Positions 45,451 through 54,695 of a stretch of 64,000 bases of DNA are shown here, piece after piece. The notes under the pieces were generated by a model. That model did no database searches. It was not told the origin of the DNA and saw only the letters and a list, made by a program, of their open reading frames with translations. Where the stretch lies: assembly GCA_023436885.1 (NCBI GenBank), contig JAEZHI010000040.1:124001-188000 (forward strand). Direction: 5' to 3'. The DNA comes from Pseudomonadota bacterium (GTDB taxonomy: Bacteria > Pseudomonadota > Alphaproteobacteria > Rhizobiales > Pleomorphomonadaceae). The position numbers and the translations under genes were made by a program. Positions within the stretch are counted from its first letter, which is position 1; each line of letters starts with the position of its first letter.

Positions 45451-46272
45451 ATGACCCTTCGCTCCCGCACTGTCGCCATCGGCCTGCATGCCGTCGTCTC
45501 ACTGTGGACGCTGTTCGTGCTGCTCCCTGTGTTCGTGATGGTCGTCTCGGCCTTCAAGAGCCAGGCCGAGCTGTTCACACGTCCACTCGCCCTGCCCAGG
45601 CAATTCAGCTTTGCGGCCTTCGAACGCGCCTGGGGCATCGGCATCAGCGGCTTTCTGGTCAACTCCCTGCTGGTCACCACCCTGTCGGTGGTGATCATCA
45701 TCTTCGCTTCCAGCCTCGCCGCCTATGTTCTCGCCCGGTCGGACCGACCGGTGATGCGCTGGGTCTATGTCGCCATCGTCGCCGGCTTCGCCGTGCCGCT
45801 GCAGAGCGTGATGGTGCCGCTCTACCAACTGGTCTCCAGCGCCGGTTTGCTCAACTCACGCCTCGCCATCGCCCTGCCCTACGCCGCCTACGGCATCCCC
45901 TTCACCACCATGCTGTTCTACACCTTCTTCCTCGAGTTCCCGCGTGAGCTGGAGGAAGCGGCGCGGCTCGATGGCTGCGGCCGCATCGAGGTGTTCTTCC
46001 GCATCGTGCTGCCGCTGTCCGGGCCGGCCATCGCCAGCGGCGCCATCTTCCAGGCCGTCTTCAACTGGAACGAATTCATCCTGGCCCTGCTGATGCTGAC
46101 CCGTTCGGATGTGCGGACGCTGCCGGTCGGCATCTACGGATTGACGGGGCAATACAGCGCCGACTGGCCCGCCCTGATGGCCGGCCTCGCCATCGCCACC
46201 GTTCCCCTCATCGTCATCTTCCTGCTGGCCCAGCGCCATTTCGTGCGCAGCCTCGCCGGCCTCGGCAAGTAG
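45451..46272 (+). CDS. Sugar ABC transporter permease, system 2, MalG-like (273 aa)
   Basis: Six predicted helices from HAVVSLWTLFVLLPVFVMVVSAFKSQAELF. The EAA loop ELEEAARLDGCGRIEVFFRIVLPLSGPAI and the following FNWNEFILALLMLT are MalG-type. AAGGAG lies upstream of ATG 45451. The start at 46283 of the ATPase follows after 10 bases. Confidence 0.95.
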   Translation: MTLRSRTVAIGLHAVVSLWTLFVLLPVFVMVVSAFKSQAELFTRPLALPRQFSFAAFERAWGIGISGFLVNSLLVTTLSVVIIIFASSLAAYVLARSDRPVMRWVYVAIVAGFAVPLQSVMVPLYQLVSSAGLLNSRLAIALPYAAYGIPFTTMLFYTFFLEFPRELEEAARLDGCGRIEVFFRIVLPLSGPAIASGAIFQAVFNWNEFILALLMLTRSDVRTLPVGIYGLTGQYSADWPALMAGLAIATVPLIVIFLLAQRHFVRSLAGLGK

Positions 46273-46282
46273 AGGTTCAGCT

Positions 46283-47428
46283 ATGTCCCATCTCGAAGTC
46301 CGCGACGTCATCAAGCGCTACGGCAATACGACCGTGCTCTCCGGCGTCTCCTTTACCGCCGAAAAGGGCGAGTTCGTCGTCATGGTCGGCCCGTCCGGCT
46401 GCGGCAAGTCGACCCTGCTCCGGTCTATCGCCGGCCTGGAGGAAATCTCCTCCGGAGCGGTCACCATCGCCGGCCATGACATCACCGCCGCCGAACCGTC
46501 CGACCGTGGCGTCGCCATGGTGTTCCAGAACTATGCGCTCTATCCGCACATGACGGTGGCCCAGAACATGGGCTTTGCCCTGAAGGTGGCGCGCCGTCCG
46601 AAGAGCGAGATCGACGCCGCCGTCATGAGGGCGGCCGAGATCCTGCGCATCACCGAGCACCTCGCCAAGTATCCCAAGGCGCTGTCCGGCGGCCAGAAAC
46701 AGCGCGTCGCCATCGGCCGCGCCATCACCCGCGCGCCGGAAGTGTTCCTGTTCGACGAGCCGCTCAGCAACCTCGACGCGGCACTCCGCTCGCAGATGCG
46801 CATCGAACTCAGCCGGCTGCACCGCGAGCTCGGCGCCACCATGCTCTACGTCACCCACGACCAGACCGAAGCCATGACCATGGCCGACCGCATCATCGTG
46901 ATGAACGGCGGCAACATCGAGCAGATCGGCTCGCCTCTAGACCTCTACAATCGGCCGGCGACGCGCTTCGTGGCCGGCTTCATCGGCTCGCCGCGCATGA
47001 ACTTTGTGGCCGCCCACGTCGCCGCGGTGACCGGCCGGTCGGTAAGCTTCTCCTTCGACGCCAACCTGCCGCCGCTGGACCTCGAGTTCGCGCCCGGCGA
47101 AGCCCTGCCCGTCCCTGACGACCCGGTCATCCTTGGCATTCGCCCGGAGGCGCTGGGCGACAGCGGCGAGATCCACCTCGCCGACGCCGAGGTCACCGTC
47201 GTCGAGGCGCTCGGCCGCGAAACCCTCGTCTACTCCGACGCGCATCTGTTGAGGACGAACGACTCCGAATCCCTCGACGGTTATTTCGCCCAGCTCGTGC
47301 CGAGCCAGTCGGACAAGCGGCGCGGCCAGCGCATCAGCCTTCGGGCCGACCGGTCAGCCTTCGTGGTCTTCGCCGCCGATGGCCGCACCCTGCACGACGC
47401 CTCCCCCACCCTTTTCCATCACAAGTGA
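46283..47428 (+). CDS. Sugar ABC transporter ATP-binding protein, system 2, UgpC/MsmK-like (381 aa)
   Basis: Walker A VGPSGCGKSTLL, Q-loop VFQNYALYPHMTV, signature LSGGQKQRVAIGRA, Walker B VFLFDEPLSNLDAAL and H-loop LYVTHDQTEA are intact. The C-terminal TOBE/OB regulatory region starts near FVAGFIGSPRMNF and is less conserved than in system 1. It is most similar in layout to the ATPase at 36469, suggesting a common origin of the two systems. Confidence 0.95.
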   Translation: MSHLEVRDVIKRYGNTTVLSGVSFTAEKGEFVVMVGPSGCGKSTLLRSIAGLEEISSGAVTIAGHDITAAEPSDRGVAMVFQNYALYPHMTVAQNMGFALKVARRPKSEIDAAVMRAAEILRITEHLAKYPKALSGGQKQRVAIGRAITRAPEVFLFDEPLSNLDAALRSQMRIELSRLHRELGATMLYVTHDQTEAMTMADRIIVMNGGNIEQIGSPLDLYNRPATRFVAGFIGSPRMNFVAAHVAAVTGRSVSFSFDANLPPLDLEFAPGEALPVPDDPVILGIRPEALGDSGEIHLADAEVTVVEALGRETLVYSDAHLLRTNDSESLDGYFAQLVPSQSDKRRGQRISLRADRSAFVVFAADGRTLHDASPTLFHHK

Positions 47429-47438
47429 CGTGGTCATC

Positions 47439-49457
47439 ATGCGTTTCCGCCAGATCCATCTCGACTTTCATACCTCCGGCCTGATCGAGGGCATCGGCTC
47501 GCGCTTCGATCCGCGCGAATTTGCCCGCGCCTTCAAGGCCGCCCACGTCGATTCCGTGACCGTCTTTTCAAAGTGCCACCACGGTCTCTCCTATCACCCG
47601 ACCAAGATCGGGCGGATGCACCCCGGCCTCGGCTTCGACCTGTTGCGTGCCCAGATCGGCGCGCTGCATGACGAGGGCATCGCCGCGCCGATCTACCTTT
47701 CGGCGGCCTGGGACGAGCACGCCGCCTTCACCCATGCCGACTGGCGGATCGTGACGCCGGACGGTCGCTTGCCGCAGTCGCGCAACGACCCGGCCGGCTG
47801 GGCCTTTCTCGACTTTGCCTCGCCCTATCTCGATTATCTCTGCGCGCAGATCGACGAGGTGCTTGAGCTCTATCCAGATGGCGACGGCATCTTCATCGAC
47901 ATCTGTAGCCAGCTTCCGTCGATCTCCCCCTTCGCCAAGACCAAGATGGAAGCGCGCGGGCTCGACTGGACCTCGTTCGAGGACCGGACGCGCTTCGGCG
48001 CCGCAGCGCTCGAGGCCTTCTACCAACAGATCACCGACACGGTGCGCGCCCGCGCGCCCGGCAAGCCACTGTTCTTCAACTCCGGTCACATCCGGCGTGG
48101 CAACCGCGAGCATATCGCCAAGTATTACAGTCATCTCGAACTGGAATCGCTGCCGACCGCCGGCTGGGGCTACGATCACTTCCCGATCAGCGCCCGCTAT
48201 GTCGATCCCCTCGGCATCCCCTTCCTCGGCATGACCGGCAAGTTCCATTTCACCTGGGGCGAGATCGGCGGCTACAAGCGCCCGGAGGCGCTGATCTACG
48301 AGTGCGGCGTCATGCTGGCCCAGGGCGCGCGCTGCTCGATTGGCGACCACCTGCATCCGACCGGCTTTGTCGACCGTTCAACCATGGCCATCGTCGGCGC
48401 CGCCTACGACTGGGTGGAGCAGCGAGAGGCCTGGGCGGTGGACAGCGTCAACCGCGCCGAGATCGGCCTGATCTCCCTGGAGGCAGCAACGTTCGACCCG
48501 TCGAGCATCGAGGCGCCGGGCCACAAGCAGGCGAGTGACGACGGCGCGACGCGCATCCTTCTCGAGGCGGGACTGACCTTCGACGTTCTCGACCTCGAAA
48601 GCGACCTTTCGACCTATCGGCTGGTCATCCTGCCGGACGCCGTTCCGATCGGCCCCGAACTCAAGCGCCGGCTGGAAGCCTATCTCGCCGCCGGCGGCCG
48701 GCTGCTGCTGACGGGACGAAGCGCCATCGATCCCGAAAGCGGCTTCGTCCTAGACGTCGGCGCAACGTGGGAGGGCACATCGCCCATGGCCGGCGGCGAC
48801 TATCTGCTGCCAACCGCCGAGTGGCGCCCCGACGGCATCGACGAGCCGAACTTCATGTACAGCCCGTCGGAACGCATCCGGGTCAGCGACGGCCAGTCGC
48901 TCGGCAGCATCTACGAGCCCTATTTCGACCGGACGCCAAGGCACTTCTCGGGCCACATCAACATCCCGCGCCGGCCCGACCCCAGCGGTTATGATGGCGG
49001 CAGCCGCAAGGGCGGCATCACCTATCTCGCCCATCCGGTCTTCAGCACCTACACTCAAGTGGGCGCCGTGCGCATGCTGGAGATGGTCGAGCGGATCATC
49101 CGCTCGGCGCTCGGGCGCGACAGCATGGTCACCACCAGCCTGCCGAGAGCCGGCCGCGTCACCCTCCGCCGCCAACCGCTCTTCAACCGGGACGTCGTCT
49201 ATCTGATGCACGCGACGCCGGCCCTGCGCGGTTATCTCTGGGACAACAATATCCAGCCCATCCAGGACCTCGTCACCTTGCGGGATATTACCGTATCGCT
49301 GGAGGCAGATGGCCCGGTCGAGGCCGTGCGCCTGATCCCCGACCAAGCCCCCCTCGCCTTCACTGAAACCGACGGCCGCGTCTCCTTCACCGTCCCCGAA
49401 GTGACGGGCGTCGCCATGGTGGAGGTGTCGTATCGGACGTCATCTGCACCAGTCTGA
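47439..49457 (+). CDS. GHL6/GH151-like glycoside hydrolase with beta-galactosidase-trimerisation-like domain (672 aa)
   Basis: Cytosolic protein with an N-terminal TIM-barrel (about residues 1-370) opening RQIHLDFHTSGLIEGIG...FDPREFARAFKAAHVDSVTVFSKCHHG, a pattern of the hypothetical glycosyl hydrolase 6 family. DGDGIFIDICSQLPS carries an Asp suited to catalysis, and GMTGKFHFTWGEIGGYKRPEALIYEC lies at the barrel end. A glutamine-amidotransferase-like domain follows (LVILPDAVPIGPELKRRLEAYLAAGGRLLLTG), as in GH42 and GH151 enzymes. GH151 members include alpha-L-fucosidases, but the activity here is not settled. ATG 47439 starts just past the ATPase stop. It is the last gene of the system 2 operon, so it hydrolyses the imported glycan. 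Confidence 0.72.
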   Translation: MRFRQIHLDFHTSGLIEGIGSRFDPREFARAFKAAHVDSVTVFSKCHHGLSYHPTKIGRMHPGLGFDLLRAQIGALHDEGIAAPIYLSAAWDEHAAFTHADWRIVTPDGRLPQSRNDPAGWAFLDFASPYLDYLCAQIDEVLELYPDGDGIFIDICSQLPSISPFAKTKMEARGLDWTSFEDRTRFGAAALEAFYQQITDTVRARAPGKPLFFNSGHIRRGNREHIAKYYSHLELESLPTAGWGYDHFPISARYVDPLGIPFLGMTGKFHFTWGEIGGYKRPEALIYECGVMLAQGARCSIGDHLHPTGFVDRSTMAIVGAAYDWVEQREAWAVDSVNRAEIGLISLEAATFDPSSIEAPGHKQASDDGATRILLEAGLTFDVLDLESDLSTYRLVILPDAVPIGPELKRRLEAYLAAGGRLLLTGRSAIDPESGFVLDVGATWEGTSPMAGGDYLLPTAEWRPDGIDEPNFMYSPSERIRVSDGQSLGSIYEPYFDRTPRHFSGHINIPRRPDPSGYDGGSRKGGITYLAHPVFSTYTQVGAVRMLEMVERIIRSALGRDSMVTTSLPRAGRVTLRRQPLFNRDVVYLMHATPALRGYLWDNNIQPIQDLVTLRDITVSLEADGPVEAVRLIPDQAPLAFTETDGRVSFTVPEVTGVAMVEVSYRTSSAPV

Positions 49458-49494
49458 TCATCCTGCGATATTCAATCACCCGCATAAACAAGAA

Positions 49495-49516
49495 GGGGCG
49501 CCGCTATTGGCGCCCC
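49495..49516 (-). terminator. Terminator of the chemoreceptor gene
   Basis: GGGGCGCC (49495-49502) and GGCGCCCC (49509-49516) form an 8-bp stem with a 6-base loop. On the minus strand the hairpin is followed by TTCTTGTTT, so it terminates the gene at 49562-51037. Confidence 0.75.
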
Positions 49517-49561
49517 ATGCTTCCAGCCATTCACGGCCTGTCATGCCGGTCGCAGCCCCCG

Positions 49562-51037
49562 TCAGGCAATGGCAGCCGCTGCCTTTTGCAAGCTTCCCGT
49601 GGCGGTGTGCGCCGATCGCACCGAGCGGCTGATCTCTCCCAGCGCGCTGGCAATGTTATCGACGCCCTTCGCCGCGGTCTGCATATTGCCTGACATGTCC
49701 TGGGTGACAGCCGCCTGTTCCTCGACTGCGGTCGCGATGGAAGAGGAAACCCCATTGATGCGGGTAATGGTGGCTGAGATGCCGGCGATCGTCGACACCG
49801 CCTCCGATGTGATCTGCTGCACGCCAGCGATCTCCGTGGCGATCTCGTCGGTCGCCTTCGAGGTTTGTGCGGCGAGTTGCTTGACTTCCTGCGCAACGAC
49901 GGCAAAGCCCTTTCCCATCTCACCGGCCCGCGCCGCCTCGATGGTGGCATTGAGCGCCAGGAGGTTCGTCTGGCCGGCAATGGTGTTGATGAGCTCGACG
50001 ACCTGATCGATCTTCTGAGCAGCTGACGCGAGGCCCGACACGACCTTGGTTGCCGTCTCCGCCTGCGTCACGGCCTCTTCCGAGACGGAAAGCGCAACGC
50101 TCACCTGACGGCTGATCTCGGCGACGGAGGCTGCCAGTTCCTCGGCGCCAGCAGCAACCGCCTGCACGTTGGTAGCGGTGGTGGAAGCGATATCGTTGGC
50201 GCTCTCCGCTTCGGAGTTCGAGCGCGAAACCAGGCCGGCAACTTCATCGAGATCGCGAGTGATCTCGACCTGCGCCGCCTGGCGTGCCCGGCGGCGTCCA
50301 ACCGCAGCGGTAATGTCGATCGCGAACTTGGTCACTTTGATCAGGCGGCCGTTCATGTCGAAAATCGGGTTGTAGGTCGCCTGGATGAAAACGTCCTTGC
50401 CGTCCTTGCCGATGCGGCGGAACTCGTCGGACTTGAACTGGCCGGCCCTGAGATCATCCCAGAAGGCCTTGTAGGCAGGCGAGTTGCGCTCCTCGGCAGC
50501 GACGAACATCGAATGGTGCTTGCCGACGATCTCTTCGCGACGGTAGCCAAGCACCTTCAGGAAGTTGTCGTTGGCGTCGATCACCGTGCCGTCCGGGTTG
50601 AAGGAGATCACCGCCTGGGCGCGGTTGATGGCGGCGATCTGGCCGTGCACGTCGGCATCGGCAAGCTTGCGATCGGTGATGTCGGTGGCAAACTTCACCA
50701 CGCGGACCGTCTTGCCGGATTTGTCGAGGACCGGATTGTAAGTGGCCTGGATCCAGACTTCGCGCTTGTCTTTCCCAATGCGCTTGAACTCAGCCGACTG
50801 ATATTGGCCGTTGGAAAGGTTGCGCCAGAACACGGCGTAGGCGTCCGACTTCACCTCGGCGGGATCGACGAACATCGAGTGATGCTTGCCGACGATCTCT
50901 TCGAGACGGTAGCCCATCAGCTTCAGGAAATTGGCGTTGGCGGTCACAATCTTTCCACTGGTGTCAAACTCGATCGCCGCTTGTGATCGGTCGAGGGCTT
51001 CAAGCACAGCGGAAGAATGATTGTTGAACGGCCACAT
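49562..51037 (-). CDS. Soluble methyl-accepting chemotaxis protein with two PAS domains (491 aa)
   Basis: No membrane helix is present, so it is a cytosolic chemoreceptor. Two PAS domains lie in tandem (about 8-122 and 130-244) and are strikingly alike: each has EEIVGKHHSMFV, a YKAFW/YAVFW segment, RIGKD and IQATYNPV/IF. The signalling domain (about 255-491) ends in the kinase-control hairpin LLALNATIEAARAGEMGKGFAVVAQEVKQLAAQTSKATDEI, the hallmark of MCPs. There is no C-terminal CheR-tethering pentapeptide. Such receptors commonly sense redox state or gases through PAS-bound cofactors; the ligand is not visible here. Confidence 0.94.
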   Translation of the reverse strand: MWPFNNHSSAVLEALDRSQAAIEFDTSGKIVTANANFLKLMGYRLEEIVGKHHSMFVDPAEVKSDAYAVFWRNLSNGQYQSAEFKRIGKDKREVWIQATYNPVLDKSGKTVRVVKFATDITDRKLADADVHGQIAAINRAQAVISFNPDGTVIDANDNFLKVLGYRREEIVGKHHSMFVAAEERNSPAYKAFWDDLRAGQFKSDEFRRIGKDGKDVFIQATYNPIFDMNGRLIKVTKFAIDITAAVGRRRARQAAQVEITRDLDEVAGLVSRSNSEAESANDIASTTATNVQAVAAGAEELAASVAEISRQVSVALSVSEEAVTQAETATKVVSGLASAAQKIDQVVELINTIAGQTNLLALNATIEAARAGEMGKGFAVVAQEVKQLAAQTSKATDEIATEIAGVQQITSEAVSTIAGISATITRINGVSSSIATAVEEQAAVTQDMSGNMQTAAKGVDNIASALGEISRSVRSAHTATGSLQKAAAAIA

Positions 51038-51465
51038 CTGCTTTGCTTTCCAATCCCGGAGTGAACACGCGGGCGATTGACCGGCAGCAACAGCCCATCG
51101 TCAAGCTACGTTAAATTTCTTAATCAGAAGTTTTTCGACGGGAAGATCTCTGTATTTCTCAAGCGCCGCTCAGTCCTGAGCGACACAAACCTTGGTTAAG
51201 ACAAAATACGCAAATAAGAACAAAATGCGTAAGCTCTCAACATGGTTGTAGAAGTCAGCTTTCTGAAACATATAGTGAGAGTCGCATCGAATGGATAAGC
51301 CTCCGTCTATGCACAGCGCATATTTGACAAGGAAGCTGCGCTATTTATCGCTCGGAAGAATTATCCAAAAGCCGAAAAGCGGACTTTGGCGCCCAAATGA
51401 AAAATGGCCCGACCGGACATCCGGCGGGCCACCAATTTCAGTAACTATGATGAGTATCTATCGCC
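51038..51465. other. AT-richer intergenic stretch: chemoreceptor promoter side and DUF2336 terminator
   Basis: 428 bases with no credible gene. The left part (51100-51290) is AT-rich and should hold the promoter of the minus-strand chemoreceptor gene. The right part holds the terminator at 51405-51431. A short plus-strand frame crosses the terminator and the end of the DUF2336 gene and is not supported. Confidence 0.6.
51405..51431 (-). terminator. Terminator of the DUF2336 gene
   Basis: TGGCCCG-a-CCGG (51405-51416) pairs with CCGG-c-GGGCCA (51421-51431). On the minus strand the stem is followed by TTTTTCATTT. It is a strong factor-independent terminator 35 bases after the stop at 51466. Confidence 0.8.
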
Positions 51466-52548
51466 TCAGCCCGGGGCCCGAGCACCCCGCGAGGCCGTGA
51501 CACGGGCACGGGCAACGCGCGGATCGATCAGCTGGAACTGCGCCAGCGCGTCATTGCGCTGCCATTGGTCGAGCCGGTGCTTCCAGGGCCCGCATTTCAG
51601 CATTTCCTGCACAGTGGCAAACCTGAGGCCGAGCGCTCGTGCCATCACCACGAAGGGCTCGGTGTCGACGCGCACCAACCAGTGCTTTGCCTCTTCGATA
51701 TCGAGATCCGAAAGCAGCGAGAAGCTGGCCACTACGTCGGCGAAGCGGTCTTCGACGGCGTATTGGCAAAGCAGCTCTTCCGACACGATGCGCCGGCCGC
51801 CCTGCTGGCAAATGCGTTCCCAGGCGGACTCGAAATCGTAAAGGCCGAGCCAGTAGGAGTTGGAAAGCCGCGCCTCGGCAAGACGTCCTGCCTCGGCCAG
51901 TTTGGCCTCGAGATCATCGTCGGCCGAGGTCATGACCGAGGTGCGAACCTGGTCGACCGCCTTGCCGATCACCTGCGAGATGACGGCATCGGGCGTATCG
52001 GGACGGCGGCCGAGAATTTCGGCGGTGCGCGGATCGGCCAGAGCCTGCTGCACGATGCAAGCCAAGGCGATCTCGCTGAGCCTTGCGCCATAATTGCCCG
52101 CGACCAGACGACGAACGTCCTCATCGCCACGACTGACGACGATGTCAGTAACACGCTCGCTCAGAACCGATCGCTGGGCAATCGCCTTCAGGTGTTCAAA
52201 GCCCTTTTCCTCGGCGATGGCGACGAGGTCATGATCGTTGAGCACCGGCGACTGGCGAAGCACCGGCGAAGCGACGGCCGCCTCGTCGTCCTGCGCCAAC
52301 TTGCGAACGGCACGCTCGGGTGCACGGCGCAACGGTGCGATCTTCTCGGCGGCGAAAATTCGCGCCTCGGTTTCGACCATTTCGGACAAACGGGTGATGA
52401 CGTCATCGTAGATTTCAATCTGTTCGAGCGTGCACCGCTCGGACGTGAAAGCAAACAGCGAAGTGACACCCTTGAGCAATTCATTCTTGCGGCCGGGAGA
52501 AGGATCGAGCGCAAGACTCTTGAAGTCTACGAGATTCGTTTCGAGCAT
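51466..52548 (-). CDS. DUF2336 domain-containing protein (360 aa)
   Basis: Member of the alphaproteobacterial DUF2336 family, mostly helical, with HEAT-like repeats. Typical segments are LVDFKSLALDPSPGRKNELLKGVTSLF, CTLEQIEIYDDVITRLSEMVETEARI, APLRRAP, SPVLRQSPVLNDHDLVAIA and VSRGDEDVRRLVAGNYGARLS. The function of the family is not established; some members lie near motility and c-di-GMP genes, and here it neighbours a chemoreceptor. ATG 52548 (MLETNLVDF) is chosen over ATGs 24 and 33 bases upstream on family fit; the choice is uncertain. Confidence 0.88.
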   Translation of the reverse strand: MLETNLVDFKSLALDPSPGRKNELLKGVTSLFAFTSERCTLEQIEIYDDVITRLSEMVETEARIFAAEKIAPLRRAPERAVRKLAQDDEAAVASPVLRQSPVLNDHDLVAIAEEKGFEHLKAIAQRSVLSERVTDIVVSRGDEDVRRLVAGNYGARLSEIALACIVQQALADPRTAEILGRRPDTPDAVISQVIGKAVDQVRTSVMTSADDDLEAKLAEAGRLAEARLSNSYWLGLYDFESAWERICQQGGRRIVSEELLCQYAVEDRFADVVASFSLLSDLDIEEAKHWLVRVDTEPFVVMARALGLRFATVQEMLKCGPWKHRLDQWQRNDALAQFQLIDPRVARARVTASRGARAPG

Positions 52549-52668
52549 TCCGACACCACCCACAGAAAGCATGCGCGCCACGCTATCGTCGATGTATGGA
52601 CATGGATTTCATGAAATCGGTAAAATTCTAGCGAAAAGTCGTTTGGTAATTCTGCTTAAGCCCAAAGA

Positions 52669-53376
52669 TCAGTTGCCAACGTCCTCAACCTCGGCCGACC
52701 CGCCATCGAAACTGAAAAAGCCGCCCGAAGTCTCGAGCTTGAGATCGTCAATAACTGCAATGATGCCGCAGGCGCTCTCGGCAAGGCCGAGTTTGGCCGC
52801 ACCACCATCGACCGACGGCCCGACAGCACCCGGATGAATGAGAGCCACCGCCACACCAGCCGGTTTGAGGTCGCTGGCGAGCGACTGCATGACCCTGACC
52901 ACAGCGGCCTTGGTCGCCTGGCGGGCGTCCGAATCGAGAAGATCGAGGCTTCGAACGTCGCCCACCGGTAGGATGGTGGCGATCTTGCCGCCGCGCGTCA
53001 TGTTGGAGAGCGCGGCCTGCGCAACAAACAGCGGTCCAGTGGCATTCACTTGTAAAGTAGGCCGAAATCCGCCTCCAACATAGCTTTCCGAGGGGGCAAA
53101 TCCGGTCCCCATCAGCATGCCGGTGTTGTTGATGAGGATATCGATACGCTCGGACAATCGCGCCGCCAGGTTGACAACCGCGCTTGCAGACCGGACGTCG
53201 AGAGCGATCAGGCGCATCCTGTCGGGGTGCTCTGCATAAAGATTGGCCAGAGCATCCGGCACCGCCGGACCGGGGCGATGAATGGCCAGCACCCGAGCCC
53301 CGCGTGCCAGGTATTGGCGAACGAGTTCCAGGCCGACGCCTCGGCTTGCGCCCGTAATCAGGACCGTCGGTGTCAT
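52669..53376 (-). CDS. SDR-fold protein lacking the catalytic Ser-Tyr pair (235 aa)
   Basis: The Rossmann opening TVLITGASRGVGLELVRQYLARGARV and INNTGMLMG are normal SDR features, and the NAD(P) fold appears complete. At the catalytic sites, however, the strand normally ending ..SS reads KIATILPVGDV, and the Y-x-x-x-K box reads RQATK: the lysine is there, the tyrosine is arginine. It therefore probably cannot carry out classical SDR redox chemistry and may be a binding or regulatory relative. ATG 53376 gives the standard N-terminus; upstream codons are not SDR-like. Confidence 0.82.
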   Translation of the reverse strand: MTPTVLITGASRGVGLELVRQYLARGARVLAIHRPGPAVPDALANLYAEHPDRMRLIALDVRSASAVVNLAARLSERIDILINNTGMLMGTGFAPSESYVGGGFRPTLQVNATGPLFVAQAALSNMTRGGKIATILPVGDVRSLDLLDSDARQATKAAVVRVMQSLASDLKPAGVAVALIHPGAVGPSVDGGAAKLGLAESACGIIAVIDDLKLETSGGFFSFDGGSAEVEDVGN

Positions 53377-53585
53377 CGTTCCTCCACCCAGCCAACCAAC
53401 CCGTGCGGCGAAATGTTCCACGCCTTACGGGTGCCCCCCATGCTTACGGGCATGCCTGCTTAAGACCGGCATCATGGCTGCCGACAGGCGATTTCGCATG
53501 AGTGGAAAAACTTACAGTGAGACTACGATTGTGGATGGAACCAATGCTGAGGATTCCGGGCAACGGTGCACTGCTACCCTCGGTT

Positions 53586-53870
53586 TCATGGCGCCTGTTC
53601 TTCACCCCCAGCGTCCCACGGCCAAGGGCCGTTGGCATCCTTCAGCCGCTTGCGGGCGCCCTTCAGGATCTTCTCGAAATTCTCGCTGAGCGGCTCCTCG
53701 AGCGCCTGCTCGAGGAGGATGAGAACGGCGTCGAGCGCCCAGACCTCGGCGTCATCCTCCAGCGTCTCCTCGATACCCTCGGCGTTCTCGTCGTCGACGA
53801 CGCGCGCCAGCCATTCGTGCAGCACGATGGCCTCGTCACGGCTGATGGTGAGCGTAACGCTGTCGGCCAT
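53586..53870 (-). CDS. Small acidic protein of unknown function (94 aa)
   Basis: Highly acidic, helical sequence beginning MADSVTLTISRDEAIVLHEWLARVVDDE with two amphipathic helices and a Pro-rich tail (WPWDAGGEEQAP). No domain is recognised; the start resembles small stand-alone proteins of Rhizobiales. Three bases separate its ATG from the tam stop, so it is co-translated with tam. Confidence 0.75.
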   Translation of the reverse strand: MADSVTLTISRDEAIVLHEWLARVVDDENAEGIEETLEDDAEVWALDAVLILLEQALEEPLSENFEKILKGARKRLKDANGPWPWDAGGEEQAP

Positions 53871-53873
53871 TTT

Positions 53874-54638
53874 CTACCTCGTCGCGACGATGAACAGTCT
53901 CGGGAACCGCAGAAGAACGCCGCCGGTCCGAAGCGGCGGATATGCCTCGGCCACCTTTGCGGTGTAGGCGGCAACGAACTGGGCCTGCTCGTCCTCGTCC
54001 AGCGGATCGAGGAATGGTTTGAGCCCGGTCGAACTCACCCATTCTACGATCGCCGGAGCATCGGCGAGCCGGTGATTATAGACGCTGTGCCAGATATCGA
54101 GCCGGTGGCAGTGCGGTCTCAGCGCCTCGTAATAGTCTCTGACAGCCGGCAATGGCGCGCGGGCAGCGTCCTTGAGCTTTTCCGCCCAGCGCTCCGAGGA
54201 GGCAACCTCGCGCATCAGGGCATGCGACGGCTCGGTGACATTGTCCGGCATCTGAACAGCAAGCACGCCGCCCGGTTCGAGCTCGCCGAGCAGCCGAACG
54301 AAGACGTCGATATGCTCGGGCAGCCATTGGAACACCGCGTTGGCGAACATCAGATCCGGGGGCGTGTCCGGCTTGAAGCTGTCGGCATTCGCCTGCAGGA
54401 ATACCGTTCGCGGCAAACGCGCGCGCGCCTTGTCCAGCATGGCCGGCGAGGTATCGATGCCAAGGTGCCTCGCCTTCGGAAAACGCTCCACCAGAAGCTC
54501 GGTGGAATTTCCCGGCCCGCAACCGATATCGATCACAAAGGATGGGTCGGTGAGCCGCACGGCATGCAGAAGATCGCGTGCCGGCCGCGTCCTCTCATCC
54601 TCGAACTTCAGGTAGGTTTCGGGCGACCAGTCGGCCAT
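53874..54638 (-). CDS. tam: Trans-aconitate 2-methyltransferase (254 aa)
   Basis: SAM-dependent methyltransferase that esterifies trans-aconitate, relieving its inhibition of aconitase. Family-specific features: WSPETYLKFEDERTRPARDLL at the N-terminus, SAM motif VIDIGCGPGNSTELL, GIDTSPAML, FANAVFQWLPEHIDVF and LAVQMPDN (the Tam hallmarks), then FLDPLDEDEQAQFVAAY. Length equals the family norm. It lies downstream of ettA, with a terminator between, and is coupled to the small acidic protein. Confidence 0.93.
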   Translation of the reverse strand: MADWSPETYLKFEDERTRPARDLLHAVRLTDPSFVIDIGCGPGNSTELLVERFPKARHLGIDTSPAMLDKARARLPRTVFLQANADSFKPDTPPDLMFANAVFQWLPEHIDVFVRLLGELEPGGVLAVQMPDNVTEPSHALMREVASSERWAEKLKDAARAPLPAVRDYYEALRPHCHRLDIWHSVYNHRLADAPAIVEWVSSTGLKPFLDPLDEDEQAQFVAAYTAKVAEAYPPLRTGGVLLRFPRLFIVATR

Positions 54639-54662
54639 GCTCCATCCTCCCCGGAAGTGGAA

Positions 54663-54688
54663 GGCCCGCCACAGGAGCGCGACGGGCC
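54663..54688 (-). terminator. Terminator of ettA
   Basis: On the minus strand, GGCCCGTCGC pairs with GTGGCGGGCC (10-bp stem with two G-U pairs, 6-base loop), followed by TTCCACTTCC. It lies 8 bases past the ettA stop. Confidence 0.6.
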
Positions 54689-54695
54689 GATATCA

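Noticed and set aside
51291..51500. 69-codon plus-strand frame
   Set aside because: It crosses a strong terminator and the 3' end of the DUF2336 gene and lacks protein-like features.
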